In this document: one piece after another, positions 8,581 through 16,595 of the stretch | How positions within the stretch are numbered: the stretch's first letter is position 1 | Layout of the letters: every line of letters begins with the position of its first letter | DNA from: an uncultured Acidobacteriota bacterium | Lineage (GTDB): Bacteria > Acidobacteriota > Terriglobia > Terriglobales > Acidobacteriaceae | Direction of reading: 5' to 3' | Assembly (NCBI GenBank): GCA_903873705.1 | Contig: CAIQPK010000090.1 | Location: forward strand, 62,001-126,000 | Length of the DNA: 64,000 nucleotides | The notes under the pieces: generated by a model | The model's input: only the letters and a program-made list of their open reading frames with translations | Database searches by the model: none | Told to the model about the DNA's origin: nothing | Made by a program: the position numbers and the translations under genes

Positions 8581-9609
8581 ATGATTCTGGCAGGCGACGT
8601 CGGCGGCACAAAAGTAAATCTTGCGCTCTATAACTTCGAGGCCGGTCAGCTGGTTCGGGTGCGCAGCCAGAAATTTCCTGCGGGCCAGTTCGCTTCGCTC
8701 GACGATATCGTCAAGGCGTTCCTCTCCGATCCTGCGGAGAAGCAGCAGATTGTGGCCGCGTGCTTCGGCGTTCCGGGGCCGGTGCGCGACGGCAGGCTGA
8801 AGCTCACCAACCTGCCATGGACGCTCGACGTGCGCGCGCTGCAGCCATCGCTCGGCATTGACCATATATTTCTGATCAACGACCTTGAAGCGAACGGATA
8901 CGGCATTCCGGAACTGAAGCCCGAGAGCATCTTCACCTTGCATGCAGGCGATGCGGAAGCGTCAGGACACCAGGGCCTTATTGCCGCAGGCACAGGCCTG
9001 GGACAGGCCCTGTTGATCTGGGATGGCAAGGCGCACCGTCCGATACCGTCCGAGGGTGGACACTGCGACTTTGCGGCGCGCAACGACCGCGAGATTGCGC
9101 TCCTGCAATACCTCCGCAAGACCCTGAACGGTCGCGTGAGTTTTGAGCGCGTGGTGTCCGGGTTGGGCATCAAGAATATCTATGCGTACCTGCGCGACAT
9201 GGAGAAGCTGGATGAGCCGGCATGGCTGAAGCATCGCCTCGCCACCGAAGACCCCAACGCCGTCATAGGCGAGTGTGCCGAAGACGGTTCAAGCTCGATC
9301 TGCTTTGAGACGATGAAGATGTTCTGCGCGGCTTACGGAGCGGAGACAGGCAACATCGCACTCAAGGTATTGGCGCATGGCGGCATGTACCTGGGCGGCG
9401 GCATCGCGCCCAAAATGTTGAAGACACTGCAAAACGGCGTGTTCATGGCGGCGTTTCTGGATAAAGGCCGTATGTCGCCACTGTTGCAGTCGGTGCCGGT
9501 GCGGGTGATTCTCGACGATACGTGTGCGCTGCTGGGCGCGGCCGCTTACGCGGAAGCGCGCGCGGCGGAGATCTCCGGCACGTCAGAGCGTGCGAGCTCA
9601 GTGAAGTAG
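8581..9609 (+). CDS. glk: Glucokinase (Glk, E. coli type)
   Basis: A 342-residue protein phosphorylating glucose with ATP to supply Zwf. The N-terminal ATP site reads LAGDVGGTKVNLALY. Further motifs are INDLEANGYG with a catalytic Asp, and AAGTGLGQALL (adenosine/phosphate binding). It lacks the ROK Cys-rich zinc motif, so it belongs to the group A glucokinases. It is the last gene of the operon, 18 bases after pgl with GGGAGAG ahead of the ATG. Together with zwf, pgl and gnd it gives an uninterrupted route from glucose to ribulose 5-phosphate. Confidence 0.95.
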   Translation: MILAGDVGGTKVNLALYNFEAGQLVRVRSQKFPAGQFASLDDIVKAFLSDPAEKQQIVAACFGVPGPVRDGRLKLTNLPWTLDVRALQPSLGIDHIFLINDLEANGYGIPELKPESIFTLHAGDAEASGHQGLIAAGTGLGQALLIWDGKAHRPIPSEGGHCDFAARNDREIALLQYLRKTLNGRVSFERVVSGLGIKNIYAYLRDMEKLDEPAWLKHRLATEDPNAVIGECAEDGSSSICFETMKMFCAAYGAETGNIALKVLAHGGMYLGGGIAPKMLKTLQNGVFMAAFLDKGRMSPLLQSVPVRVILDDTCALLGAAAYAEARAAEISGTSERASSVK

Positions 9610-9647
9610 GCGCCTTCGCCCCCCGCCAGCAACCTTTGCTCACAGAA

Positions 9648-9665
9648 AAAGTCTAAGTAGACTTT
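9648..9665. repeat. Perfect inverted repeat before the aminopeptidase gene
   Basis: AAAGTCTA-AG-TAGACTTT is an 18-base inverted repeat with 8-base arms. It lies 38 bases after the glk stop and 30 bases before the preferred aminopeptidase start. No T-run follows, so it suits an operator better than a terminator. The function is inferred only. Confidence 0.4.
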
Positions 9666-9695
9666 GATCAGGTAATTCCTGTGAGGTCGGTCTGC

Positions 9696-12254
9696 ATGTT
9701 GTTTCGTCCCGCCGTCGTTCTTTTCCTTTTGAGCTTTACTCTCGCGTCGGCCCAGCGCCTGCCCTCGAACGTTCACCCCGAGCACTACTCGCTGCACCTG
9801 ACGCCCGACCTGAAGGCCGCGACCTTTACAGGGGACGAGACCATCGAACTCGTACTGGATGCCCCGTCGAAAACGATCACGCTGAATGCGCTGGAGCTCA
9901 CCATCTCCTCGGTGACCAGCGGCGGGCAAAAGGCGGACGTGAGTTTCGATACCGAGAAGGAGCAGGCCACCTTTACGTTCCCGCAGGCACTGCCAGCAGG
10001 AAAGGCGACGCTGGCGATCACCTACGCCGGCATGCTGAATGACAAGCTGCGCGGGTTCTACCTATCGAAAACGGTGAAGCGCAACTATGCGGTAACGCAG
10101 TTTGAATCGACCGATGCACGGCGGGCTTTTCCGAGCTTCGACGAACCGGCGATGAAGGCGACGTTCGACATTTCACTCACGGTCGACAAGGGTGACGTCG
10201 TCATCTCGAACGCCAACCAGATCAAGGACAAGAAAGACAGAGAGAAACACACCGTCAGCTTCGCCACGACCCCGAAGATGTCGACCTACCTGGTCGCCTT
10301 CCTGGTTGGCGACTTCAAGTGCTCGAAGGGCAAGAGCGACGGCACGCCGATCCGCGTTTGCGCAACGCCGGACAAGGCCAATCTCACGGAGTTCGCGCTC
10401 GACGAAGCCAGGAAGACACTGCATTTTTACAACGACTACTTCGGCATCCGCTATCCCATGCCCAAGCTCGACATGATCGCCATCCCCGACTTCGAAGCCG
10501 GTGCGATGGAAAACTTTGGCTGCATAACGTATCGCGAAACCGGACTGCTCGTCGACAAGAAGACCGGCTCAGTAGACGCAAAGAAGAACGTGCTCGTCGA
10601 CGTGACCCATGAGATGGCGCACCAGTGGTTCGGCGATATGGTGACGATGCAGTGGTGGGACAACATCTGGCTCAACGAAGGCTTCGCCACGTGGATGGAA
10701 GGCAAAGTGGCCCAGCGCCTGCACCCGGAGTGGAGCTTCGATGAAGATGCCGCCGCCACCCTCGATGCGGTGATGAACTCGGACTCGCGCGCGACCACGC
10801 GCACCATTCGTGCGACCGCGGATACGCCGGCCGAGATCAACGAGATGTTCGACGGCATCACCTACGAGAAGGGCGGCGCCGTCATCGGCATGGTGGAACA
10901 CTTCCTGGGGGAAGAGATTTTCCGGCAGGGCGTGCACAACTACTTGCAGGCGCACCTGTACGCCAACGCGACGGCGGAAGACTTCTGGGGAGCGCAGACG
11001 GCGAACAGTCATCAGCCCGTCGACGAGATCATGAGCAGCTTTATCACCGAGCCCGGTGTGCCGGTGGTGAAGGTGTCGGCCGTAGGCGGTGGTGCGCTGA
11101 AAGAAGCTGAGGACCGCTTCTTCCTTTCGCCGCAGGGTGAGCGCACGACGACGCCGGTATGGACGCTGCCGGTCTGCTTCAAGACTCCGGGTGCGCCGCA
11201 ATGCGCGCTCATTTCACCCGCAACTCATGAAGTAGCCGTTCCGGCGGGCGCTGCATCACCGCTGTATATCAATGCGGAAAGCAAGGGCTACTTCCGCACC
11301 GAGTACACCCCCGAGCAGACCGCCGCCATCATCAGCGTCGTAGAAACTAAGCTCACCCCGCCCGAGCGCATCGGCTTCGTCGGTGATCGCTGGGCACTCA
11401 TGCAATCCGGCCAGGGCTCGGTAGGAGACTATCTCGATCTCGTGCTCGCCGTAAAAAATGAGCCCGACGCCAACGTCCTCGACGCCGCCCTCGAAAAAGT
11501 TGAGCTCATCAACCAGCGCATCGCCTCGCCCGAGGACAGCGAGCGCCTGAAGGCAGTGGTGCGCAAGCAGTTTGGGCCCATCTACACCGCCATGGGCGGC
11601 TACGACAAGAACGAGACCCACAGCCATCTGGAGCGCCGCGCGCTTTTGTTCAATATTCTGGGCCTCTCCGGCGATCCGGCCGTACTCGCGCGTGCTTCAG
11701 CCATCACCGACCTCTTGTTTTCGGGCAAGGACTCCGGCGATCCCGGACTCAACGACACCGCCGCCCAGCTGACCGCACGTCATGGCACAACGGCGTTCTA
11801 CGACCGCATGCAACGCCTCTCGCAGAGCCCCGAAAACCCCGGACTGCAGGAAGAGGCGCTCTTGATGCTGTCGGAGTTCCACGACCCCGTGCTGGTGAAG
11901 CGGACGCTGGACTACGCTGTCTCCGGCCAGGTGCGCAACCAGAGCAGCTATCAGCTGATCGGCCTGCTGCTGCGGGATCCGGTAACCCGGGCGCAGGCCT
12001 GGGAGTACGTGGGCCTGAACTGGGACAAGGTGCAGGCACAGCTGACCGCAAGTTCAGGCCAGTCGCTGGTGGGATCTACGGGCAGTTTCTGCACCGTGGA
12101 CGAGCGCGACCAGGCGCAGGACTTTTTTGGCACTCACAAGGTTGAAAATGCGGAAAGAGCAGCCAGGCAGGCGTTCCAGGCCAGCAGCGACTGCATCCAA
12201 CTGAAAAACGCGCAGGAACCGCGGCTGAAAATCTGGCTCGACGCACAGCAATAA
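9696..12254 (+). CDS. Secreted M1-family zinc aminopeptidase
   Basis: An 852-residue M1 metallopeptidase that removes N-terminal residues from peptides. Diagnostic motifs are the exopeptidase signature GAMEN (269-273), the zinc site HEMAH (305-309), and the third ligand Glu328 in WLNEGFATW. The ERAP1-like C-terminal domain fills the last 400 residues. The ATG at 9696 gives MLFRPAVVLFLLSFTLASAQ, a Sec signal peptide, so the enzyme works in the periplasm or outside. A GTG at 9681 is in frame and would add five residues. It is transcribed apart from the glk operon, with an inverted repeat in between. Peptide scavenging is the likely role. Confidence 0.93.
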   Translation: MLFRPAVVLFLLSFTLASAQRLPSNVHPEHYSLHLTPDLKAATFTGDETIELVLDAPSKTITLNALELTISSVTSGGQKADVSFDTEKEQATFTFPQALPAGKATLAITYAGMLNDKLRGFYLSKTVKRNYAVTQFESTDARRAFPSFDEPAMKATFDISLTVDKGDVVISNANQIKDKKDREKHTVSFATTPKMSTYLVAFLVGDFKCSKGKSDGTPIRVCATPDKANLTEFALDEARKTLHFYNDYFGIRYPMPKLDMIAIPDFEAGAMENFGCITYRETGLLVDKKTGSVDAKKNVLVDVTHEMAHQWFGDMVTMQWWDNIWLNEGFATWMEGKVAQRLHPEWSFDEDAAATLDAVMNSDSRATTRTIRATADTPAEINEMFDGITYEKGGAVIGMVEHFLGEEIFRQGVHNYLQAHLYANATAEDFWGAQTANSHQPVDEIMSSFITEPGVPVVKVSAVGGGALKEAEDRFFLSPQGERTTTPVWTLPVCFKTPGAPQCALISPATHEVAVPAGAASPLYINAESKGYFRTEYTPEQTAAIISVVETKLTPPERIGFVGDRWALMQSGQGSVGDYLDLVLAVKNEPDANVLDAALEKVELINQRIASPEDSERLKAVVRKQFGPIYTAMGGYDKNETHSHLERRALLFNILGLSGDPAVLARASAITDLLFSGKDSGDPGLNDTAAQLTARHGTTAFYDRMQRLSQSPENPGLQEEALLMLSEFHDPVLVKRTLDYAVSGQVRNQSSYQLIGLLLRDPVTRAQAWEYVGLNWDKVQAQLTASSGQSLVGSTGSFCTVDERDQAQDFFGTHKVENAERAARQAFQASSDCIQLKNAQEPRLKIWLDAQQ

Positions 12255-12277
12255 CTCGCCCTGCGACAAGACGGAGA

Positions 12278-12307
12278 TTGACAGCGTTTTCAGGCTTAGG
12301 GTAACTT
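12278..12307 (+). promoter_or_regulatory. Candidate promoter of exosortase unit 1
   Basis: A consensus -35 TTGACA (12278-12283) is followed by an 18-base spacer and TAACTT (12302-12307). It ends 17 bases before the ATG of the PENPT micro-protein. The leader also holds AACTTTCGATTT (12303-12314), repeated exactly at 12331-12342 inside the coding start. Confidence 0.5.
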
Positions 12308-12323
12308 TCGATTTGAGGACTCC

Positions 12324-12497
12324 ATGAAGAAACTTTCGATTTACGCAGCATTCATCGTGGTGCTCGCCGCCGCCCACCCTCTGTACGCACAGGAAGGCTG
12401 CACGAACTCGCCGGAGAACCCGACGGCGCTGCTGGCCGTAGTTGGCTCTGGCGGGGCTTTGCTTGCGTCTTTGCGCGGGCGTTTTCGCCGCAAGTAA
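12324..12497 (+). CDS. PExPT-CTERM micro-protein, dedicated exosortase substrate (unit 1)
   Basis: A 57-residue protein. It has a Sec signal peptide (MKKLSIYAAFIVVLAAAHP... ending LYA-Q at 21-23), then a short stretch containing GC and the sorting motif PENPT at residues 30-34, a hydrophobic helix (about 35-50) and a basic tail RGRFRRK. This tripartite end (motif, membrane helix, Arg/Lys cluster) is the layout of PEP-CTERM-type exosortase substrates; PExPT is the variant I associate with acidobacterial exosortase J. After removal of the signal peptide and sorting at the motif, only about 8-12 residues would remain. The ATG is preceded by GAGGA. The exosortase follows after 21 bases. A second copy is at 43221-43409. 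Confidence 0.85.
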   Translation: MKKLSIYAAFIVVLAAAHPLYAQEGCTNSPENPTALLAVVGSGGALLASLRGRFRRK

Positions 12498-12518
12498 ACG
12501 GTCTTTACGGATTCCCTG

Positions 12519-14219
12519 ATGCCCACTCCGGCCACGGGCGTGACCGCTGTTGAGTCTTCGCCCTCGCTCTCCTCTCTTGCCCCCATGACGGCAGTCGAAC
12601 CCGCTGGTCGCCGCGGCGTTGCGCTACCCCAGGCGGCGGCGCTGGCTACGGGGCTCTCTGTGCTCGGCGTCTTTGCCGTGCTTTCGACCGCCTTGTTCCT
12701 CTGGGGACTATGGACGACCGACCCCCTCAAGTCGATAGGTGGCCTCATCCCACTGGTGAGCCTCGCGTTGATCCTGCGCGCCTGGCACTCGCTCAGGTGG
12801 GAGATGGACGGCACGTGGTGGGGGCTGGCGATCGTCGCTGTCACCATCGCACTGGTTCATGTACGCGATCATGCCATTCTGGAGCTGGTGCTCACGCCCT
12901 CCTGGGCCATCTTTCTGCCGCCACACTCGCTGGTAGCGCTCGCTTACACCAGCGGCGCCGTATTGCTCTTCGGCGGCGTTCGCCTCTATCGGGCGGCGCT
13001 GTTTCCCATTGTGCTCACGTGGTTTGTGAACCCGGTGCCCAATGCCTTCAACCTGCTGATCGATATGCCGCTGCAACACGCGTCGGCAAAGATTGCGCGC
13101 GCTTTTGCTCACATGCTGGGCCAGCCGCTCACTAATGACCAGCTCCGGCTGATGTTTACGCCAGACTTCGGAATGTTTATCGCGCCCGGGTGCAACGGCA
13201 TTCGCGGGGCCATTACGATGGGCTTCATCGCGTTGATCGCCGGCTATCTTTACCGCTTTCGGTTGAAGTTCCATGTACTGGCGGTGGTGGGCGGCATCAT
13301 GCTGGGGTACTTGTTCAACCTCATCCGGCTGTGCACGCTGGTCATTTACTACATCGTGGCGCTGCACATCACGTGGCTGCAAAGCCGCGCGGAGATGGGT
13401 GATTACATCATCGGAGCCTGCCTGTTCCTGCTGGCAACGTTCCTGCTCTTTACAGTGATCCTGCGGCTAAGCCCGACAGGGACACTCCGGCCCCCGCCAC
13501 TGTCGCCGCCTGGCGACGGCGGTGCGCCGAGTGGTGCCGCGCCGCGCAGCTTTGTGCCACGCTTAGCGGCTTTTGCCCTGTTGCTGATGGTAGGCAGCGT
13601 CAGTTATGCGCGAGCACTGGTGGAAACCCGTAACGCTCCTCAGGCGATTTCCGACCCCAATGCGCTGGGACGCTTTCCTCAACAGATTGGGGGCTACAAG
13701 CTGGAGCGCGCCTGGAACGAGTACCTGGTGGCCGGCGGACCGCTGATCTTCTACTGGGCGGACTACGCCCCCGCCAACGGCGGAGCCCACGTCGCGGTCG
13801 GCATTTCGCCCGTCCTGGGAGCCCACGATACGCTGCTGTGCCACGCGGCCCGCGGCGAGGACTGGCTCTGGCACGACGACCTCACGTTGCCGACGATAAA
13901 ACAGCCGGTGAGCTTTAGTGCGTCGTTCTTCAACGATGGTGCGACTCAATACCTTGAAGCGACCACCGTTTGCACCGGCGAGAATTGCGGGCAGTACTCC
14001 GGCGCACGTCAGCACTTTGGTCTGATCTACAGCAAACCGGACACCTACACCCTGCTAAGCCAGAGTCCAACACGACCCATCCCGGTGCTGCTCCGTGCCG
14101 AGACGATCGACACGGCAATGGCGGCCGATCTGGCGCGGACACAGCTGACCGGCAACATGCGCGACTTTCTGGCCGCGGCTGACCTCTCCGCGTTCACTCA
14201 ACCCTACCGTCAGCCCTAA
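12519..14219 (+). CDS. Exosortase fused to EpsI-like domain, probably acidobacterial J type (XrtJ), unit 1
   Basis: A 566-residue membrane protein. Residues about 45-320 form the multi-spanning exosortase core, a membrane cysteine transpeptidase that would cut and transfer PExPT-tagged proteins. The nucleophile is Cys225 in APGCNGIRG and the conserved Arg is Arg270 in FNLIRL. At the position where most exosortases have His in HxxxG, this protein has Asp295 (GDYIIG). After a Pro/Gly-rich linker (about 317-340), one further helix and a soluble EpsI-like (DUF3485) domain complete the chain. The PENPT micro-protein is 21 bases upstream and a beta-propeller lipoprotein 34 bases downstream. The protein at 41519-43138 is a full-length paralogue. 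Confidence 0.88.
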   Translation: MPTPATGVTAVESSPSLSSLAPMTAVEPAGRRGVALPQAAALATGLSVLGVFAVLSTALFLWGLWTTDPLKSIGGLIPLVSLALILRAWHSLRWEMDGTWWGLAIVAVTIALVHVRDHAILELVLTPSWAIFLPPHSLVALAYTSGAVLLFGGVRLYRAALFPIVLTWFVNPVPNAFNLLIDMPLQHASAKIARAFAHMLGQPLTNDQLRLMFTPDFGMFIAPGCNGIRGAITMGFIALIAGYLYRFRLKFHVLAVVGGIMLGYLFNLIRLCTLVIYYIVALHITWLQSRAEMGDYIIGACLFLLATFLLFTVILRLSPTGTLRPPPLSPPGDGGAPSGAAPRSFVPRLAAFALLLMVGSVSYARALVETRNAPQAISDPNALGRFPQQIGGYKLERAWNEYLVAGGPLIFYWADYAPANGGAHVAVGISPVLGAHDTLLCHAARGEDWLWHDDLTLPTIKQPVSFSASFFNDGATQYLEATTVCTGENCGQYSGARQHFGLIYSKPDTYTLLSQSPTRPIPVLLRAETIDTAMAADLARTQLTGNMRDFLAAADLSAFTQPYRQP

Positions 14220-14253
14220 CCCCCGGCCCTCGGCCCTCTGGTACCCTGCCACT

Positions 14254-16152
14254 GTGATCTCTCGTCGCCAAATCGCCCTTATTTCAGGCTGCTTCGCTGG
14301 TCTTGCCGGTCTCGCTGGCTGCGGTTCAGGTGTGGCGCTGGTAACGACGCCCCCCGATCCAAGTCTCTGCAAAACACCCGTTACCAGGCCCGCAGGACCA
14401 ACGGCGACCGCAAACTTCTCCGGTGCGGCGTTCACGGGGAAGGTGATGGCCGGACCGCTGCCCGTTCCGGGTGCCAGCGTGCAGCTCTACGCGGCCGGCG
14501 CAACGGGCAATGGATCGGCGGCTACCAGGCTCGGATCGGCCGTCATCACCGACGCCAACGGCGCATTCAGCTTCGCCGCGGGCTATACCTGCCCGTTCAA
14601 TCTCTCGCTGGTCTACGTGGTGGCGACCGGAGGTAAAGCAGGCCCGACAGGACCCACCAACGCCGGCATCGTTCTGACGACCGCGCTGGGCGCTTGCAAT
14701 GCGATCAGTGGAACCCCCGCGTTCGTGGTGAATGAGGTGACGACCCTGGCCAGCGCCTATGCGCTGCAGCAGTTCTTTGGCACGGGTGGAAGCATCGGCG
14801 CCAGCTCTACCAACTTCACCGGCCTCAAGCTGGCCGCCGCCAGTGCCGCGAACCTCGTCAACGTGGCGACCGGGACTGCGCCGGGAGCGAACTTTCCTTC
14901 AACCGGCAAGGCGCCGACCAGCATGCTGAATACCCTGGCAAATGCCCTCAACGCCTGCATCGTGGCCGGGCCATCGGCTGCGGCCTGTACGCAGCTTTAC
15001 ACCGCGGCAACAGTAAGCGGCACAGCCCCGGCTAATACCCTGGACGCCGCTCTGAATATTGCGCGTCATCCTGCGGTCAACGTGGCTACGCTCTTTACGC
15101 TGGGTGCGCCGGCGAGCGCGTTTACGCCGGCACTAACGGCAGCACCGTCCGACTGGACCATGTTTGCCACCTACAGCGGCGGCGGTATGAAGGGCCCATC
15201 GGCCCTGGGTGTCGACTCGGCCGGAAACGTGCGCGTGGCCAGCTACTTCAACCGCGCCAGCTACTTCAACAACACAGGAACGCCCACCATCGCCGCAGGC
15301 GTGACCGACGGGATCCTGAATGAGTCTTATGGGATGGTTGTCGACGTGAACGACAACGTCTGGGTGACCGACGAGCAAACGCCCTTTGCCATCAACGCTG
15401 GATTTGGCGCAGTCTCCGTATTCAACAGTAACGGAGCCACCGTGTCCGGCTCCACCGGATACGCGGCGGGTGGCTTGAATTTCCCGCTGGCTATTGCCAT
15501 GGATACGACAGCGACCGCGTGGATTGTGGACTACGGCAACTCGCACGTCACGCTGCTGAACAATAGCGGAACACCGCTTTCTGGAGCCACAGGCTACACC
15601 ACCAGCCAGTTCGATTTCCCCGTGGCGGTCGCGGTCGACTCCAAATGCTATGCCTACGTGACCAACCAGGGCGGCAACACCACCACCCGCATTGCGCCCG
15701 ATGGCGCCAGCTTTACCAGCTTCATAACCGGCGGCGGCGGATCCGGCGTGGCCATCGATGCTGCCGACAACGTATGGGTAGCGAACTACTTTGGCAGCAG
15801 TGTCGGCCTGCTTTCTTCCACCCAGAAGATCATCTCCAGCGGCTACACGGGCGGTGGCATCAAGAGCCCGCAGGGCATCGCGGTGGATGGCGCGGGAAAT
15901 GTCTGGGTGGCAAACTATCGCGGCGTTTCCATCACGGAGCTCGCGGGTGCATCGGCTACCCTGCCGGGCGCTCCACTCTCCCCCGCCGCAGGTTTTGGCC
16001 CTGATGCCGCTCTGCTCGAAGCCTTTGCGGTGGCCATCGATGCCAGCGGCAATCTGTGGGTTACGAACTTCGGCAACGACACGTTGACCGAGTTCATCGG
16101 CATGGCCGCACCCGTGCGGACCCCGGCGCTGGGGCCGGTCACCACGCCGTAG
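14254..16152 (+). CDS. Lipoprotein with carboxypeptidase-regulatory-like and NHL/Vgb-type beta-propeller domains
   Basis: A 632-residue protein with a GTG start. The N-terminus has a lipobox ending LAG-Cys23, so it should be lipid-anchored in the envelope. Residues about 60-115 look like an Ig-fold carboxypeptidase-regulatory-like module (GAVxITDANGAFSF type). From about residue 300 there are repeated blades of the form GNVWVANY / NVWVTDE / GNLWVTNFG, typical of NHL or virginiamycin-lyase-like propellers. No catalytic residues can be assigned. It begins 34 bases after the exosortase and has no PENPT motif, so it is a probable operon partner but not a substrate. A perfect stem follows its stop codon. 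Confidence 0.78.
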   Translation: MISRRQIALISGCFAGLAGLAGCGSGVALVTTPPDPSLCKTPVTRPAGPTATANFSGAAFTGKVMAGPLPVPGASVQLYAAGATGNGSAATRLGSAVITDANGAFSFAAGYTCPFNLSLVYVVATGGKAGPTGPTNAGIVLTTALGACNAISGTPAFVVNEVTTLASAYALQQFFGTGGSIGASSTNFTGLKLAAASAANLVNVATGTAPGANFPSTGKAPTSMLNTLANALNACIVAGPSAAACTQLYTAATVSGTAPANTLDAALNIARHPAVNVATLFTLGAPASAFTPALTAAPSDWTMFATYSGGGMKGPSALGVDSAGNVRVASYFNRASYFNNTGTPTIAAGVTDGILNESYGMVVDVNDNVWVTDEQTPFAINAGFGAVSVFNSNGATVSGSTGYAAGGLNFPLAIAMDTTATAWIVDYGNSHVTLLNNSGTPLSGATGYTTSQFDFPVAVAVDSKCYAYVTNQGGNTTTRIAPDGASFTSFITGGGGSGVAIDAADNVWVANYFGSSVGLLSSTQKIISSGYTGGGIKSPQGIAVDGAGNVWVANYRGVSITELAGASATLPGAPLSPAAGFGPDAALLEAFAVAIDASGNLWVTNFGNDTLTEFIGMAAPVRTPALGPVTTP

Positions 16153-16158
16153 CGGGGA

Positions 16159-16184
16159 TAACCCGCAGCTCCGCAGGCGGGTTA
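16159..16184. terminator. Stem-loop between convergent genes
   Basis: TAACCCGC (16159-16166) and GCGGGTTA (16177-16184) are perfect 8-base arms around a 10-base loop. The structure lies between the stop of the plus-strand lipoprotein and the stop codon of the minus-strand gene, which it includes. There is no T-run, so termination in either direction is only probable. Confidence 0.4.
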
Positions 16185-16487
16185 GACCAGCCGGAAACGT
16201 TCCTGCATCAGGCGCTGGAAGCGCGGACGCCAGATGAGGTCGTAAGCCAGCTCTTTGTCCGGAAACATGGCCAGCGCCGCCGTGCGGGCGTCGGCAATCA
16301 TCTGCGACGCTTCCTCCACGGTAAGCGTGGCATCCTGCGCGATGACCTGCTGCACCATGTTCATCATCATCTGCAGGCGGCGGATCAGCCGCTGCTCCTC
16401 GACCTCCGCTGCGCTCAGGGTGCGAGCCTTCGATGTTGCTGCTTCTGGGATCGTCGTGGTCACTTCAGTTGGAATGCTGGCCTGCAT
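16182..16487 (-). CDS. Conserved-looking hypothetical protein
   Basis: A 101-residue protein, not recognised. It has no signal peptide or membrane segment. Residues about 25-50 are a Met/Gln/Arg-rich amphipathic helix (EEQRLIRRLQMMMNMVQQVI), and the rest is predicted largely helical (DARTAALAMFPDKELAYDLI). The composition suggests a small cytoplasmic helical-bundle protein, perhaps a partner or regulator. It stands alone on the minus strand between the convergent beta-propeller genes. It is included because the frame is clean and the amino-acid composition is protein-like. Confidence 0.6.
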   Translation of the reverse strand: MQASIPTEVTTTIPEAATSKARTLSAAEVEEQRLIRRLQMMMNMVQQVIAQDATLTVEEASQMIADARTAALAMFPDKELAYDLIWRPRFQRLMQERFRLV

Positions 16488-16551
16488 GCTGATGGCCTCC
16501 CTGCAGCATTGGATGATGCAAACCCCAGGATGGAAGCAGCGCAGACAGCAA

Positions 16552-16573
16552 CGCCCCAGCCGAAGCCGGGGCG
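16552..16573 (-). terminator. Probable terminator of the 16596-17834 gene
   Basis: CGCCCCAGC (16552-16560) pairs with GCCGGGGCG (16565-16573) over a CGAA tetraloop, with one mismatch. It lies 23 bases beyond the stop codon of the minus-strand lipoprotein. The T-run after it is weak. Confidence 0.45.
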
Positions 16574-16595
16574 CTGCGTTGAGGCTTTTGCAATG

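Noticed and set aside
6724-8943. A 739-codon open frame on the minus strand opposite zwf, pgl and glk
   Set aside because: It is the complement of strongly supported genes, has Arg/His/Gln-rich composition and no recognisable domain; high GC makes long antisense frames common.
12387-12425. The Cys in the PENPT micro-proteins as a lipobox
   Set aside because: The residues before it are QEG and QGG, which do not fit the lipobox, and an AxA-type signal cut lies just upstream, so a lipoprotein is unlikely.
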